From Atherinomorus stipes (taxonomy: Eukaryota > Chordata > Actinopteri > Atheriniformes > Atherinidae): a stretch of DNA of 64,000 nucleotides. This document shows positions 37,693 through 51,091 of the stretch, piece by piece; the first letter of the stretch is position 1, and every line of letters begins with the position of its first letter. The notes below the pieces were generated by a model, which was given only the letters and a program-made list of their open reading frames with translations, had not been told where the DNA came from and ran no database searches. Location: assembly GCA_023101725.1 (NCBI GenBank), contig JALJCO010008739.1, positions 62,001 to 126,000 of the forward strand. The letters are read 5' to 3'. A program made the translations under genes and the position numbers.

Positions 37693-39106
37693 GGGGTCTC
37701 ATTTATAAAGCTTGCTTACGCACAAAACAGGGCTTGAAAGTGCCGTAAGTGATTTTCCACGCAAAGTTTCTGATTTATAAAAACAAACCTGACGGGAGAA
37801 TGTGCGCACCGGTGCGCACATTCTGAACTTTGCGCACGAACATTTTGGAGACGGGGAAACTGGCGGCACCGCTGGTGAGATGATGAACTTAAGCCACGTT
37901 CATGCATTTAACCATTAATATCAGACTGTAGACCCTCGTAAACCCTCGTATGGTCCTCAAATAAGCCATACAGCCCATAAGCACCCATTCAGGACTTACA
38001 GCACAGTGTGTTCGAAGTGTATGTTTATCTTCAAATTATGTAGCAATGACAAGTTTATCTATAAAGCAAATTAATGTACAGGATAATTCAAAATGCTTTA
38101 CATAAAACATAAAAAGCATTGCAGCAGGGGTGCAGAAGAGAAAACATCTAAACGTAAAATAATAAAAGATTATTGTTCCATTAATTGTGACAATCTGTAT
38201 AGCAATTACTGTAATTACTGAGTAAACATAAATACTGCAGTGACACTGTTGCGTAATGCTTTACAATGGATGCGCGGGCATTGCTTGAAGACTATGCCAA
38301 TGGCAGGATCAGGATGGAGAGAGTCTTTAGAGACCATGAGGATTTTCTGGCCAATGATGATGACCGGCTAATAATCACATTAACTTTTGCAGCGCTTTTG
38401 TCTATGAACTGGACCCAGATACCCCGACCACCGAAACCGTGCCCACCCCGACGCATCAGCAGCTGCTGACCACAGCGCACTCCGTTGTGGAGCCATCAAC
38501 CTCAGCAAAGACCGGCGGAGGTGTTTGCAGGCGAGGGGAGGGCACGGGAGGGGGAATCGCACTGCACCACACCAAACAGGTGTTCTGTGTTCTGAATACA
38601 GTCGCTCTGACACAACGTTTCCTCCACAGCGACTTCTGGAACAGACCTCCGTTACATCATCACCGCCACAACAACCTGCTGTCACTCAGCAGACTTACGT
38701 TGTTTCCTGTGACGCCCAAATAAAATGATTTTGTGAGGCTCCACTTCACCAACAAGCACCTCCACTTCCGTCTCCGCGAAATTACGTTTAAATCTCTTTT
38801 CGATCGCCACAATTCAGTTTTAAATGCCTCAGATCAGCTGGCTCATTTATATGCAGAAACATCCATGAGGTACTTTGCATTGACCTTCTATGGTAGAATG
38901 TGGGCGTGTAGGAGGCGGAATATGAGCCAAATTCACCTGCGCAAACTTCCAGGAAGAGTGTGATTTATAAAGGGGAAATTGCTTGAATCTGTGCGTACGC
39001 ACGGTTTTATAAATCTGAATATTTTTTGGCGTACGCAAACTTTTGGTTTTGGGCGTACGTACACTTTTAGTAAAGATCCTACGCAAAGTTTTATAAATGA
39101 GACCCC
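37693..39106. mobile_element. Decayed Harbinger-like transposon
   Basis: Terminal repeats GGGGTCTCATTTATAAA at 37693 and its reverse at 39106, with subterminal GCGTACGC motifs. The plus-strand frame at 38266-38469 reads RMERVFRDHEDFLANDDDRL, the N-terminus of HARBI1-type transposases (RRERVFRDR.DFLAHDDDWL). The remainder of the transposase, including catalytic residues, is missing or frameshifted. It fills most of intron 26/27. Confidence 0.75.
38266..38469 (+). pseudogene. HARBI1-like transposase N-terminal fragment
   Basis: 67 residues beginning MDARALLEDYANGRIRMERV and then FRDHEDFLANDDDRLI. The match to Harbinger transposase N-termini ends after about 40 residues. The frame is then lost, and no DDE catalytic region is seen up to the terminal repeat. 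Confidence 0.65.
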
Positions 39107-39241
39107 AGATCTGTAGAACATGAGGCGCAACTTTGGTTGCAATTTCACAGTATGGGAATTTAGCACTATAATGTATATGACAGAAAAGGAACAAAATAAC
39201 ACATCAACAGGATGTGCAGATCACTTTTTTTTCCCTTTTTA

Positions 39242-39409
<168 letters not shown>

Positions 39410-40178
39410 CTACAACACAAAGTTGAGAACGTATATGACACAATCTGTAGCTGCTAGAATGGTGAACAGGTTTATTACACTTTGTGGCAAGATCAAGATC
39501 AGTGTAATGATACAGCACGTTTAAAACTACGCAAAGTGAAGAATAAGTACAAGCTGTAATAAAACTACAATGGACAAACAATAATAAATTACATAGCATC
39601 TAAAAACGCAACTAGAAGGTAAAACAAATAAAAGTCACACTCTTGAATTCAAAGTCAGTGCAAATAGGCACGTTTTTAATTGAGTTTAATGTACTCAGTT
39701 GACCGTATTTGTGATATGATGGGGCAATCTAGAGCCCTGGACCTGCTACAGATAAGCTCTGTTCCTGTTTGTCATCAGTCAGGTTCTTGGTACATTTAAA
39801 AACATGTGATTTAAAGAATGTGTTTCTCTGGAAACGATGTGCACAGTTTAAAACCCTGAAAGGTATGGGGATGCCAAACCATGAAGGCCCTTAAAATGAT
39901 GAGTCTAAAGAAGGGCAGTGGCCTAAAACGTCACTTTGTTGGTGAAATAAACCAGATTTTGGGAGCTATAGCTAGTGCGTGGATCCATCCTTTATCATCC
40001 TATTATCTGTGTCCTTCTGTGGTCCAGCACAGAGTCTTAACTTTTTCAGGATGTGTGTGATTTTGCACCTTTCTTCTGGCACTAAGAAATAACCAATAAA
40101 ATCTTGGACTGGGAAACAAGTTTGATAATAAAGTAAAATTCTCTGGGCAGAATTAAAAGGTCAAATCATTCATGTCAA

Positions 40179-40679
40179 TTAAAAGGTGAGAGCTACAACT
40201 TTTTCACCAAAACAAATTTTTCCAAAATAATACATACAATAGAGGGGTGCAGAATAAAAGTGCTTGTTTTACAAAAAAAAAGAAAAGAAAAAAAAAAAAC
40301 GCCTAGAAATAATTGTTTTATCAGTTTTGACAGGTCCAAAATGTATAAATACTTACATCTGATTATCGTGCCAACAACTACACTAAACTATTCTGCGCCA
40401 TTAGCATTAGCTCAGGAGTTGCTAGCTTAATTGATATGTGTAGAAATAGCATCCTCCTTGCCATACATTTCTCAATTTCAAGCAGACAACAAATAAAAAC
40501 AGAGCAGGATGAAGGTGAAGGAAGCAAAGAGGTTCAAAACCCCCGCAGGGGTTACCACTTTCCTAATGCTAATTAACAGTTAGCAGATTCTGTAATGTTG
40601 CTAATGCTACCTGAGTAAGCGAGTGTAAGTGCGCCACCTACTGGCAAGGAGGAAATAAACTTGTAGCTATTACCTTTAA
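40179..40679. mobile_element. TTAA-flanked MITE family T, copy 2
   Basis: TTAA at 40179-40182 and 40676-40679; same orientation and interior as copy 1 (28970-29459). An A-rich insertion is at 40270-40300. Confidence 0.85.
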
Positions 40680-40778
40680 TGTAAAAAGTAGTGATTGCAA
40701 TGAGTTTTTCGTAGTGATGACTACCCAGCTAAAGATTATATTCACTCTTACTTTACGGTTACTAAGCATGTACATATA

Positions 40779-41448
40779 GGCCGTTTCTCAATATGTGTAC
40801 TTTTGCGTACTTGTGTTCCTGTGTACTTTTGAAACATCATCAGCAGAGGTCCAAGTACTGTTCCAATTTGAAGAACGCATCATGACAAGTACGCTCCACA
40901 TTCCTGGATGTGTACTTGCTCCGCCCACTTTTCCGAGTCTGTATTGGATGTGACTTTTGTGGACTTCAGGCATCCTTATATCCCATAAGGCATTGCGGCG
41001 TAACGATGGGGGAGGAGAAATGTCATTGCTATAAATGCTGAAAATACTCTTTATTTTACATAACGTTGGTTTTAATAACTTTTCTACACCAAAGTTGTTT
41101 TTCTTCAACTTCTTGGTGGTTTTATGAAGTTTAAACCGTTATTAAAAGTGACTAGCGGTTTCAGAAACTGGAGCTTAACAGCTAACGCTAGCTTCCAGTG
41201 GGACAGTTGTGCAGATTAGCTGGACTTAACTGCCACGTTTCAGCAGGACTTTTGCAACTTATCACTTTAATATCAGATAACTGTCATGACATAACTTCAG
41301 CAACGTCTTTGGCGTAATCAAGTACGCTTCCGTTCCAAATGCGCAATTTATTTGCGCCCTTCCGTCCTCTGATGTCTGTACTTCCGACAAGTCCATACTA
41401 GCAAGTACACAAGTATATTCTTAGTGTACTTGGTATTGAGAAACGGCC
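40779..41448. mobile_element. MITE with GGCCGTTTCTCAATA ends
   Basis: Perfect 15-base terminal repeats GGCCGTTTCTCAATA. Subterminal GTACACAAGTA-like motifs occur on both sides. No coding region seen. Target duplication not resolved. Confidence 0.8.
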
Positions 41449-41767
41449 ATGATCCAAATCCAACTTGTCTCTTTCTGATAATAATGATGGTGAAACTAAA
41501 ATTCTATTAAAAAAAACATGAAAGACAAGGATGTTTATAAGTTTATAATCTGAAGATGTGTTTTCTTCAACAAATTTATAATAAAAAGCTGTTACAAACA
41601 TACATTTTCGCTTCTAGAACCCCCATAAATGCCACATACCAGAACTTTTAGCCTTTGATATGAAACCCTCCACATCCACATTATGAGATTTTTTTTTCTT
41701 AAAGAGATAACCTTTGTGTATGCAGCCTCTGAAATGAGATGATCTCCATGCAGCTACTGAGCTCTAC

Positions 41768-41867
41768 CTTTAACTTGGGGAGACGTTTAATGGTCTTAAG
41801 CGGACGCAGCACCCTCAGCACACGGAGCGATTTGATCGTACTGATGTCTTTGCCTTTGCCGCTTCCC
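41768..41867 (-). CDS. cacna1a: Exon 25: domain III S4 voltage sensor
   Basis: 100 nt, acceptor ...aactttag, donor gtagag. It encodes [12 protein letters not shown] followed by [21 protein letters not shown], with Arg or Lys at about every third position, the mark of an S4 voltage-sensing helix. The first base completes the Thr from exon 24 and the last codon is complete. The helix moves outward on depolarisation and couples to the pore through the S4-S5 linker encoded at its end and in exon 26. The exon lies alone between introns of 15.8 kb and 2.4 kb. Confidence 0.95.
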
Positions 41868-43524
41868 CTAAAGTTCAGACATGGAAGAAAAACAGCGTCA
41901 GAAGAATCAGACAGCAGAGAGGAGGATATAAGATATCGAAAAACTCCAAGGGGGCTTTTACAGTAACAAACCCTTCTGCTATTTTACAAGTCATACAGTA
42001 TATGTGTTCTACATATTTTACCCTCCAAAAAAAAGAAATTAAGATTTTTTTTGGTTCATGATATACATTAAAATTCTAGGTAGAAGACAATAAAGAGACA
42101 ATGATTCTCTATAAAACTACAGTGGTTGGTGCTGACAATCAAGCCGCTTGTCGTCTCTTCTTGTTCAGAAAAGAAGAAACGTTCAATGTCAAACATGAAA
42201 CCAGTAGGAAAGAAGCTGTCTCACCATTTGGTTTCATGAGTACCGAAAAGTAACGTCATCATTCGTTATCATGATCTTCACCATCATACTGGACACATTC
42301 ACTCATTACATAACGACAGGCATCTCCCGGCAGAGTGCCCAGCCAAACCTCTTTCTTTCTTTTTCAGTGACACGCTGGTTAGTTCTTCGGAAGAAATGGA
42401 AATTTTAGATATGAAAGCTTGAAGCCTGAACTTCAACGGTTATTTTGATACAGTCATGAATTTGTCATCAATGGACGGACAGATTTTTGTACGTTTCACA
42501 TAGCTTCCATTGATTAAACCCTGATTTCAAATGTTTTATTTTGCTCTTTGTTTCAGGATCACAAGATTAATTAAAAATGAATGGTGGCAGGAAACAGAGG
42601 CTATGCGAGACACTTTAGACTTGTGATGTTGATCACAATAAACATCACGCGTCATAACACAAACAAGCATCGGTGGGATCAGACGAGCCATGAGAACGAG
42701 CGGAAGAAACCATTTAGGAACCAGAAGTGAATCTTTAAATAAACCCATAACTCAACCTTCTGTTCATGATTTGCAGCGCCACATATCAATATCGATGAGA
42801 AAAAAACTGTGTTGTCAAGGGAATAAATAGCTGGCTTGATCTTTACTGTAAGTGGACGGGCCATTTTGAAGGGGGAAAAAAACCAGGCAGGAGGCATCTG
42901 GATGCCAGCCAAGCCTGAGTAGGAGAGAGGTCGTCCATCAAGGCTCGCTCTTAAACTATGAACTCAGTTCCGGTGACAGAAAACGTACGACAATTCAATT
43001 TAGTGCTGATTGATTGAGTTGGAGTCTTGGCAGTTGTACGTGTCTGCGTGTGGGGGTTTGTGTGTCCGCGTGGGAGAGAAACTCAATCAATAATCAATAG
43101 GCATTCCTCGTTTGAAGTAAAGTAGAGCTGAGGACTCTCTATCAGAGCAGCTTTAGAGTATTAGAGTAAAGCCCAGTAAGGCCATAGGTGTTAAGGAAGT
43201 GGCAGCATCCCTGCACATACACACACACATACAACCAAGATTTCATACATGCACACAAACATGCACACTCTCATAGTTATAGGGGCAAAAGTGCTCTGAG
43301 TCTCGCCATATGAATTGATTTTGCATTTGGTCAAGCTTACCAACAATGTTTGCCTAAAATCCGATTATCCTTGAATAACTAATTGAGGTAGTTCTTCCCC
43401 CAAAATCTGTGTCTGAAAAATAAAACATCCAACAGCTAATAGACTGAGAGATGGCTGTAAAATTTAATGTTGCACCTCCTGAAGCACAGTTTAATTCTGA
43501 TCTGCAGGAGAGACCTTCTCAAAA

Positions 43525-43947
43525 GCCCCGTTTCCACCCGCAGGTCTGGGTCGGGTCGGGTCGGGTCAGGCCGAGCCAGGCTGGGTCTGGTGGGTTTTCG
43601 TACGGATGTTGATTTCATGTTGCGTCCCCCCAGCAAACTGTACCCTGTGTGATTGTGTGACATCATCGCAGTACAACACCTTTTAACCAAAGTACCACAC
43701 CACACATGACAGAAAAAAAAGGTCACGCGGGAAGTGACCGATTTTTCAACTAATCAACAGGTCGCTGTGTGTTAGCTCCACCTCTTTGGTCCGTATCGGT
43801 TAGATCAGAACGCCTACCGAAGGGTACGGAAAAAGTAGGCCGGGTCGGATATAAGGGTACCCGTCCCAGTTTTTATCTGTGGAGACGCAAAAACAATGTG
43901 GACTGATCCGGCCTAATCCGACCCAGACCTGCTGGTGGAAACGGGGC
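43525..43947. mobile_element. MITE with GCCCCGTTTCCACC ends
   Basis: Ends GCCCCGTTTCCACCCGCAGG and (reverse) GCCCCGTTTCCACCAGCAGG. Interior has GGGTCGGGTCGG repeats on the left arm and CCGACCC on the right, so it can form a long hairpin. Confidence 0.8.
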
Positions 43948-43978
43948 TTAAGCTGCTTCTGGTCCAAGCATCAATATA

Positions 43979-44538
43979 CAGTCGTCCTCAAAATTATTCA
44001 TACCCTCCAATTAAAGAAAAGGCTAAATTCACAATAGTTATTCAAAATACAAGAAACTAAAGAAACTAACAATAAAAATGTGCAAAATTACACTTTAGTT
44101 AAATAAATTATTGCTTTTGAATTGTGGTTGGAAATGATAATAAGATAAAAACAAATAAAACTATCTGAGACACATTAGAGCACCTTTCCCACAAACGTTT
44201 AACCAAAACGCCTGTCAACAGGTGTAGAAGTCTTTTTGAACATTAGAGAAAACACCTGATTGCTCAACAAAATTTTAGCTTCGGGGTCCCATCATGCTCC
44301 TTTACTTGAATTATTTTTTTTATGAGTTTGTTTTTTATATTTCTTTTGAACCACAATTCAAAATAAACACGGTCGAATAGTAAAACACTGCCTTAATGCT
44401 TTACAGCATTGGCTGCATAATCAATGTCATGATTGTCAATAGAATTTTTATTCATCATTATTTCTGTCAATTTAAACTTATTTCGATCACAGCTAATGTT
44501 TTTTTCTTCTTTAATTGGAGGGTATGAATAACAAACTG
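43979..44538. mobile_element. Tc1/mariner-like MITE family E, full copy
   Basis: Starts CAGTCGTCCTCAAAATTATT; inverted pair CATACCCTCCAATTAAAGAA and TTCTTTAATTGGAGGGTATG near the ends. Reference copy for the split element at 20812-22648. A third, shorter copy is at 46032-46245. Confidence 0.75.
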
Positions 44539-45271
44539 TATATCTTACAGTTTATCCACTCCATATATGGTCATTTTTACACTGCTGCAGCAAAATATGG
44601 ACAAATGCGTAATCATGAACCTTTGCAAGTATAACTGCATTTTTATTTACACAGTACAGCACATATTATGCCAAGTATGGCATTTGGAACTGTGGTTCAT
44701 CTTCATGTTGAAAGCCACCTGCTATTAATGTGCCATTTTTGGAGCAGATTAGCAGATTGAAGACATCCGGCTGTCCTGACTAGTTGATAAACAGCAGGTA
44801 GTTGCACTGTGATAATCACAATATGACTGAATATGCCTGAGGTTTGCAAAAACTTTCTCCAAACAGTACAGAAGAGTAAGTATGGACATTGGTTAGGTCA
44901 TGTAAAGTTTTGTGATTTATTGAAACGCATTGATTTTACTCTCCCTAAAAGCCTTTTTTCTGAACGAAGCGCTGCATATTAAACGGCAAAGAGGTTGGCA
45001 GGAGGAAGTTAGGCCAGATTTCAGAGGAACGTAGCAGCAGCTTGGACTGAAACAAACACAGTGAAAACTGCAAGTAAAATTTAAACGGGAGCCTCTAAAA
45101 CAGCTTAAAGATCTCTCTCACAGGACAAACACTGACCAATCTGAACTTACATCACATTCTTCTCTGTGCGGGAGTTTCCTTTATTGATGAAGGTGCGTTG
45201 CGCAGTAAGCTAGAAATTTGCTCACTTTGACGGAGATATGCAAATGCATGGCCGGCCCAGGTCGTGTAAAG

Positions 45272-45794
45272 CAGTGGTTTTCAAACCTTTCAAAGAGCCA
45301 AGACCCCGAAGATAACCTACGTTGGTGCTCTTTTTTTTTTCATAAATAAGCAGGATAAAGTGGATTTTGGTGGATTAGGTTAATGGCTGTGAATACAGCA
45401 CCTGTAATAACTTTGTTTCTGGACACCAAATGATTGAACTTCTATATTTAAGACTTGAAAACTATCAGAAAATTTACAAAAAAGGAGGATACATGCTTTT
45501 GGTGGATTCGGTTTGGCATGCCCAAAATCAGCTTCTTTCGCTGAGATGACGCCAAATTCAGATTTTTTTATGGTATATTAGAAATAACTTATTATGCAAC
45601 AATCAATAAATCATTGTTTTAATTTTACAGGTTAATCTCCTTACAAAGATGTGTTAATTTTGATAGCCCTAAACCCTCCAAATTTATTGGACAAATGTAG
45701 ACTATTTCTGTTTTTTTACAATGATCTGGCGACCCTGTTGAAATTATCCTGTGACCCCAAATGGGGGTCCCAACTCCCAGTTTGGGAACCTTTG
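45272..45794. mobile_element. hAT-like MITE (CAGTGGTTTTCAAACC)
   Basis: Ends resemble CAGTGGTTTTCAAACC and its diverged reverse; flanked by GTGTAAAG (45264-45271) and GTGTAAAC (45795-45802), seven of eight matching. Confidence 0.8.
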
Positions 45795-46031
45795 GTGTAA
45801 ACTATGCAGAAAATATGAGCTACAGTAAGCTCTGTGGAAATATTAACAAACCTGTGAGCCATCTCCTCACAGAGAAAGTAGTTGTTTGCTCATGTAATAA
45901 GAGATTCAAAACATAATTTACTCTGAAAATGATACCCATTTGGCACACGATTAAATTTGAAATGCATTTGTTGCTTTTCATTTGTGGTGGGGGTCCTAAC
46001 CTTCATGTAGGCTAAATAGTTATGTTATGTA

Positions 46032-46245
46032 CAGTCGGCTCCGTCGAACAAATTTGTCTGGGATAGTTTTGTTTGTTTTTCAAAATTTGTATTTTCAACT
46101 ACAATTAAAAAGCAATAATTTATTTCACTAAATTATAATTTTGTAAATTTTTTATCTATTATTAGTTTCTTTAATTATTTGAATTACTATTGTGAATTTT
46201 GCTTTTCTTTAATGAAGGGTATGAACAATTTTGAGGACAACTGTA
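46032..46245. repeat. Shortened family E MITE
   Basis: Starts CAGTCGGCTCCG and ends GGGTATGAACAATTTTGAGG-ACAACTG; shares AAAGCAATAATTTATTTCAC with the full copy, inverted. Confidence 0.65.
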
Positions 46246-47140
46246 CTATATATATTATGCATATATTAAGGCTTTATATTTTCTTATGTGAATGTTTAAA
46301 TTTCAAAAGACAAACTGTGGGTGAGGAACCACCTTGAATCCAATTGTTAGAAAAAAGTAATTGTTACAGACATTTTTAACTAACAGACTACAATAAAAAC
46401 AAACAAAAAAACCCCATTCAGATTCACTTTGATTAAAATATGCGTTTAATGTTTGGAAAGTTTCCCTTTCTGTTTGTGTGTGCGCTGGGAGAAAGGAAAA
46501 CAAGTGGCAGGGGTACGACGGGAATGAACACGATTGATTAGAAGAACAAAGAAAGAAAGAGAGAGAAGCCAACTTGATCCGGTAATGGAGAGCAGGGAAC
46601 AGTGTGACAGAGGAGAAACTTTACCGGGTGGTGCTTCTGTGGAGTTTCACCGAAGGTGGAGACAGCAAAAGTTGGTGACAGGGACAGAAATAAAGACAGA
46701 GGAAGAGGAGGGAAGGGAAGGGGGAGGAAAAAAACATGGAAAGACACACAAAGACAGAAAAACATTGATAGAGAGAGAAAGACAGATACAAGACAGGAGA
46801 GAGAGGGGGTTTGGTAGAAACAGAAAAAATACATTTATATGAGAGACAGACAAAGAAGGAAGGACAGCAAGATGGACATACCTGTTTAGAACTACATCCC
46901 AACCATCCTTTAACACATGCACACACACATTTACAGAAATACATCACTCCTCATCCCACCTCAGCCATCCACAACCATTTTGTCTCCCTAAACTACAAAC
47001 TTTATCAGAAAACGTCCCCTGACTGAACATCAAAAGCTTGAATCAAAACTTTACGTCCTGTCACATCAAACTGATAACTTCAGAAATATTTCCTATCTGT
47101 TGAAAACACAGGGACTAAATGTGTAAAACTGTGTATAATT

Positions 47141-47730
47141 ATGTGGCCTACCAATATTATCGGCCGATATTGGCATTGAAATGTGATATCAGAAAATATT
47201 GGTATAGCTTTTTTCGGGCCAAAATTTTTTCTAACAAAATCTCGTGAGATTTAGTAATGGAACGATGAGATCTTGCAAGATTTCGTTTCATCAGCACCGC
47301 TCCAGCATGTAGAAGTCCCTTTTATTGTGGAAGAACTTCATTTCCCAGCATTCCTTTCAGAGTCATGTGACTATGGTGCAGCTGCTGCTGCTACAGACTG
47401 ACTTGCTTTGAAGCTGCTTATAATATGTCTGGTTTTAAGTTGTTGGTTAAGTTACCAAGTTGTCAGAAACATGATAATTAGCGACATGTTGGCTAATACC
47501 TGCTAATATCTGATATCTGGCAGCTAGATGTCCAAAATAAACTCTTCTGGCTGAGTTATGGATATTTTGGGATCTTTGCTCTTGGAGGAGAATATAGTTG
47601 TATTTCTCAAAATAAGAGAGATACAACTTCCCAGTTGTCTGCATACCGGTATCGGTTGATACTGGATATCGGAAATTAAGAGTTGGACAATGTCGGATGT
47701 CAGTAAAAAAGCCAATATCGAACATCCCTA
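47141..47730. mobile_element. hAT-like MITE family B, copy 3
   Basis: Right end AATATCGAACATCCCTA is intact; the left end has lost its TAGGGATG. Interior GCATTCCTTTCAGAGTCATG and GGTGCAGCTGCTGCTGCTAC matches copies 1 and 2. Confidence 0.75.
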
Positions 47731-48029
47731 ATATACGCAGATTCAGTTTAAGCGGAATTATGGATTAGTTTGCACATATGGTTCCCTTTTATGAATCTCA
47801 AGCATGTGAAACTATTAGCTTGTGTACAAACATAATTTTCATTGGGAAATCAACTTTGCATAGAATTGGTCTTTGTCTAGTTAATAATTACTTAAAACAT
47901 TATCACAAATTAATCAAACTGATTGGATTAACGATTGAGAATTCTAAAAAAAAAGACAAACTTGGACATTTTCTCAGTGCTACATTGAACTGTTTCAGAA
48001 ATCTTTCTATTTGAGATGGACAATTTTTC

Positions 48030-49003
48030 CAATGATGCACGATATGAAAAATTTTAACTGATAGCGATAACCGATAATTTTCTGATTCTCATGACCGATT
48101 CTGATATTAGAGTTGAAAATGATGTTAGATTCATCTTTTGTGCAAAATGATGAAAATACTTCTGCTGCAGATCCTGTAGTTCTCGGTGACGTCACAATGT
48201 GGCACGGTGGGCGTGGCCTTTTGTTGTTCCCGTGCCCCACGGATTAAATAAAAAGACAAAGAACAGCATTCTGGAGGTTCGCTACCAAACAACATCTGTT
48301 ACATATTGGTTAATAATTGATAACCGTTTTATTAACAATGTGATATTTACATATTTCCTTATGTCAGGTTGCCCTTTAAGATCTAGCTAGGGAAATCAGA
48401 TGAAAGCTAGGCTTTAAGGATGGACCGATACATCAGCCAGCCAATATTTTAGGTCAATGTTTGTGTTTTTTGCTAGTACTGGCATCAGCCGATGACTTTG
48501 GTATGTTGGCTGATATCCCCTCTTGGGATAATTTACAGACAGGCATCTATACAGGCAGCCGTTTTTTTATATATATATTCATTAAATATTTAATGCCTCC
48601 ATTTAATATTTGTTTACAAGTGCACTGTTTCTCTTTTATATATTTATTTGATGTGCTTTTTTTTTTTCTTAAAAGAGATTCAAAAATTAGTTTTCATTGT
48701 GTTCTTCGTTATACTAATTTTGGGGAAGAATGCAACATCAGCCCCAAATATTGGCAGGTTGTAGGGCCATCGGCTGAGGCTGATGAGAAAATATCAGTAT
48801 CAGTCCTAAAAAAATCTGTATCAGTCGATTCCTACAAGCTTTTTTGCATATTTCTGGCATATTTAAAAGTTTTTATTTTTATTTTTTACTGTACAGTATA
48901 TGCTCTGTCCGTATCAGATAACCAGCATTTTTAAAAAGTATCGAGCCAATATCAACGTTCAGTTTTAAAGTCAGTATCGGCCGATAATGTCGTGCGTCAC
49001 TAA
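48030..49003. repeat. Cluster of hAT-like MITE fragments
   Basis: 48030-48400 matches 17590-17950; 48420-49003 starts GGATGGACCGATACATCAGC and is related to the outer element at 5867-7036. Boundaries are approximate. Confidence 0.5.
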
Positions 49004-49902
49004 AATTTTCCTTTTAATCTCTCAGCAAACTACATGTTTTCGGTCTAGTTGTTAATCTTTTGTAAAGCAGTAATTATCTACTACAGCATACATATATGCA
49101 TACGTATGTCTCTTTCAAGCTGTTGTCCTACAATCCAAATGCATACAACACACAATGACATTTTTTTGGTGAATAAGAACTTACTTAAATTTCTAGTACT
49201 TCGATGAAAGACCCTCCTGTGGTCATGACTTCTTGCTGAGACTCTAGATGTGCAAACTTAGTTTCCCTCTTGGCTATCTTCCATCACCATCTACAGTACT
49301 AACAGCTCTGTGAAGAATTACCTTCACGGTTGGAAGTGGAAACTCAATAGCTGCATCTATTTACATCGATCCTTATCTTATCACACCATAATGATCAATT
49401 AGACCAGGCCTACAGCACAAATTGTCCTCATTAGATCTGTAATCATCGTGTTGGATTTATCAAAGCTCTTTTGCATGCATATCTGCACAAAAGAAAAAAA
49501 TATGTGGGGGAAAAAGTGATAAATCTTTTCAAGTGGCCAGTTCCAGGTTTTCTTGACATGTTAAGAGGCGCGCAAGCACACACTCAGGACATCCATCATG
49601 AGTGGAAACTCAAGAAACCAGGATTTGTGTGTATTGTCGCATACACACATACATTCAACAGATGGGAAATGCATTCAGACTACTCCCACTGACTGCATGC
49701 AGTTCTACATCATGACACTGTAACATTTAGCGTTTCTTTGGAGAATGAATGCTGCCAGAAGCTTAACTGTGTTCAGAACTCATAAAAATACGAAGCTATT
49801 GTACGGTTTTCATGCGGAAAAAATCCTCTGTACAATGCTTCTTTGATGTTCCTGGTTTTAAAGATCGTCATGCGTCAAAGTGAAATTCAAGGTGTGTGTA
49901 AA

Positions 49903-49926
49903 GCCCCCCCCCCCCCCCCCCCCCCC
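49903..49926. repeat. C homopolymer
   Basis: About 23 consecutive C on the plus strand, G on the coding strand. Confidence 0.95.
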
Positions 49927-50492
49927 ATACTGTAGCTCAGCCCTGGTGCAGGTGATGAGAAGGGGGAAGCAAAAGGGGGAGACTACGAAGGGAGAGAAGC
50001 AGAAAAGTTGTGAAGAAGAGGCAAAGTTGAGGAGAGGAAGAGACAGCAATGGTGTGCAAGCATCTGATAAGGCAACTAAAAGGGTGATAAAGGAAGTCAG
50101 ACAGCGAGGGACGAAGAGGAGAGCCATTAAGAAGGTGAGAGAAAGGGAAAAGGACTAGGGAGGGAGGGGAGGAGGAACCTTCTATTCTACAGCCATGCTG
50201 TGGAGGGCGCTGCAGTGGAGTGATTTTCAAGTTGCTGGAACAAACCTATCACCCACACGGCTTTCCACATTGATCAATTCTATCATGTTGCTTCAGATTC
50301 TTGTTGAAGTGACACTTCACTCGAGCGCTGTCAATTTCCTCTGCATCTTTATGTGGACAGTCCAAGGTTATCATTTGGCTTTATGCAAGCCTGTGACTGG
50401 TGCTGCTTTGATCCTTTTGATTAAAAAAATTGAAATTTCATGTCTACTATTGTAGATACAATACCACTCAAAAGTTTGGGATCGCTTTCCCA

Positions 50493-51054
50493 TTAAAGGT
50501 ACAGTGTGTCACAAAACAAAAGGTCAATGGCAGAAAAATGTGATATATGATTCAAAACTGTGTCTCTATTATGTGTAAGCGCTTCACGAGAATACGGTCA
50601 TATGTTTATTTCTAGTCCTATACTGACGGGATTAGCATTATCAAGGGACCACATTTAATAAATAAATTACCCCCCCCGAAGTCTGTTTTTTATGTTGCGC
50701 ATTCACACATGATGACTGAAGTCTGAGATTTAACTGAAGCTCACAGACATCTAGCAGATGATGTCAACGTGCTGCATATTGCGTAACATATGAGTTGCGT
50801 TTCCATCTGCAGCGCATGATCATTTAGAGACAAATGTGTTGAAATAACAGTCATTACCAATGCTTCAAGAACTTGCGCCATGTCCACATGTTGTCCAAAA
50901 TAAACTTTTCTTGCAATTTACAGGTTTTTCATATTGGCTTGTACATGACAGGTGAAACTTCCCCCGATCACTCCGATTCCAAAGTTAATGCTTTATGAAA
51001 TGAAAAAAAAAAAAAAAAAATAATTATAGGGAAAGAAAATTATGAAAAAATCAA

Positions 51055-51091
<37 letters not shown>

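Larger units (their letters stand above)
39410..41767 (-). other. Intron 25/26
   Basis: 2.4 kb, containing a TTAA MITE (40179-40679) and an inverted element (40779-41448). 39410-40178 shows no named feature. Confidence 0.8.

Noticed and set aside
46538..46947. Minus-strand frames rich in Leu, Phe, Ser, Cys
   Set aside because: Shadow of a purine-rich plus-strand tract; no family resemblance.
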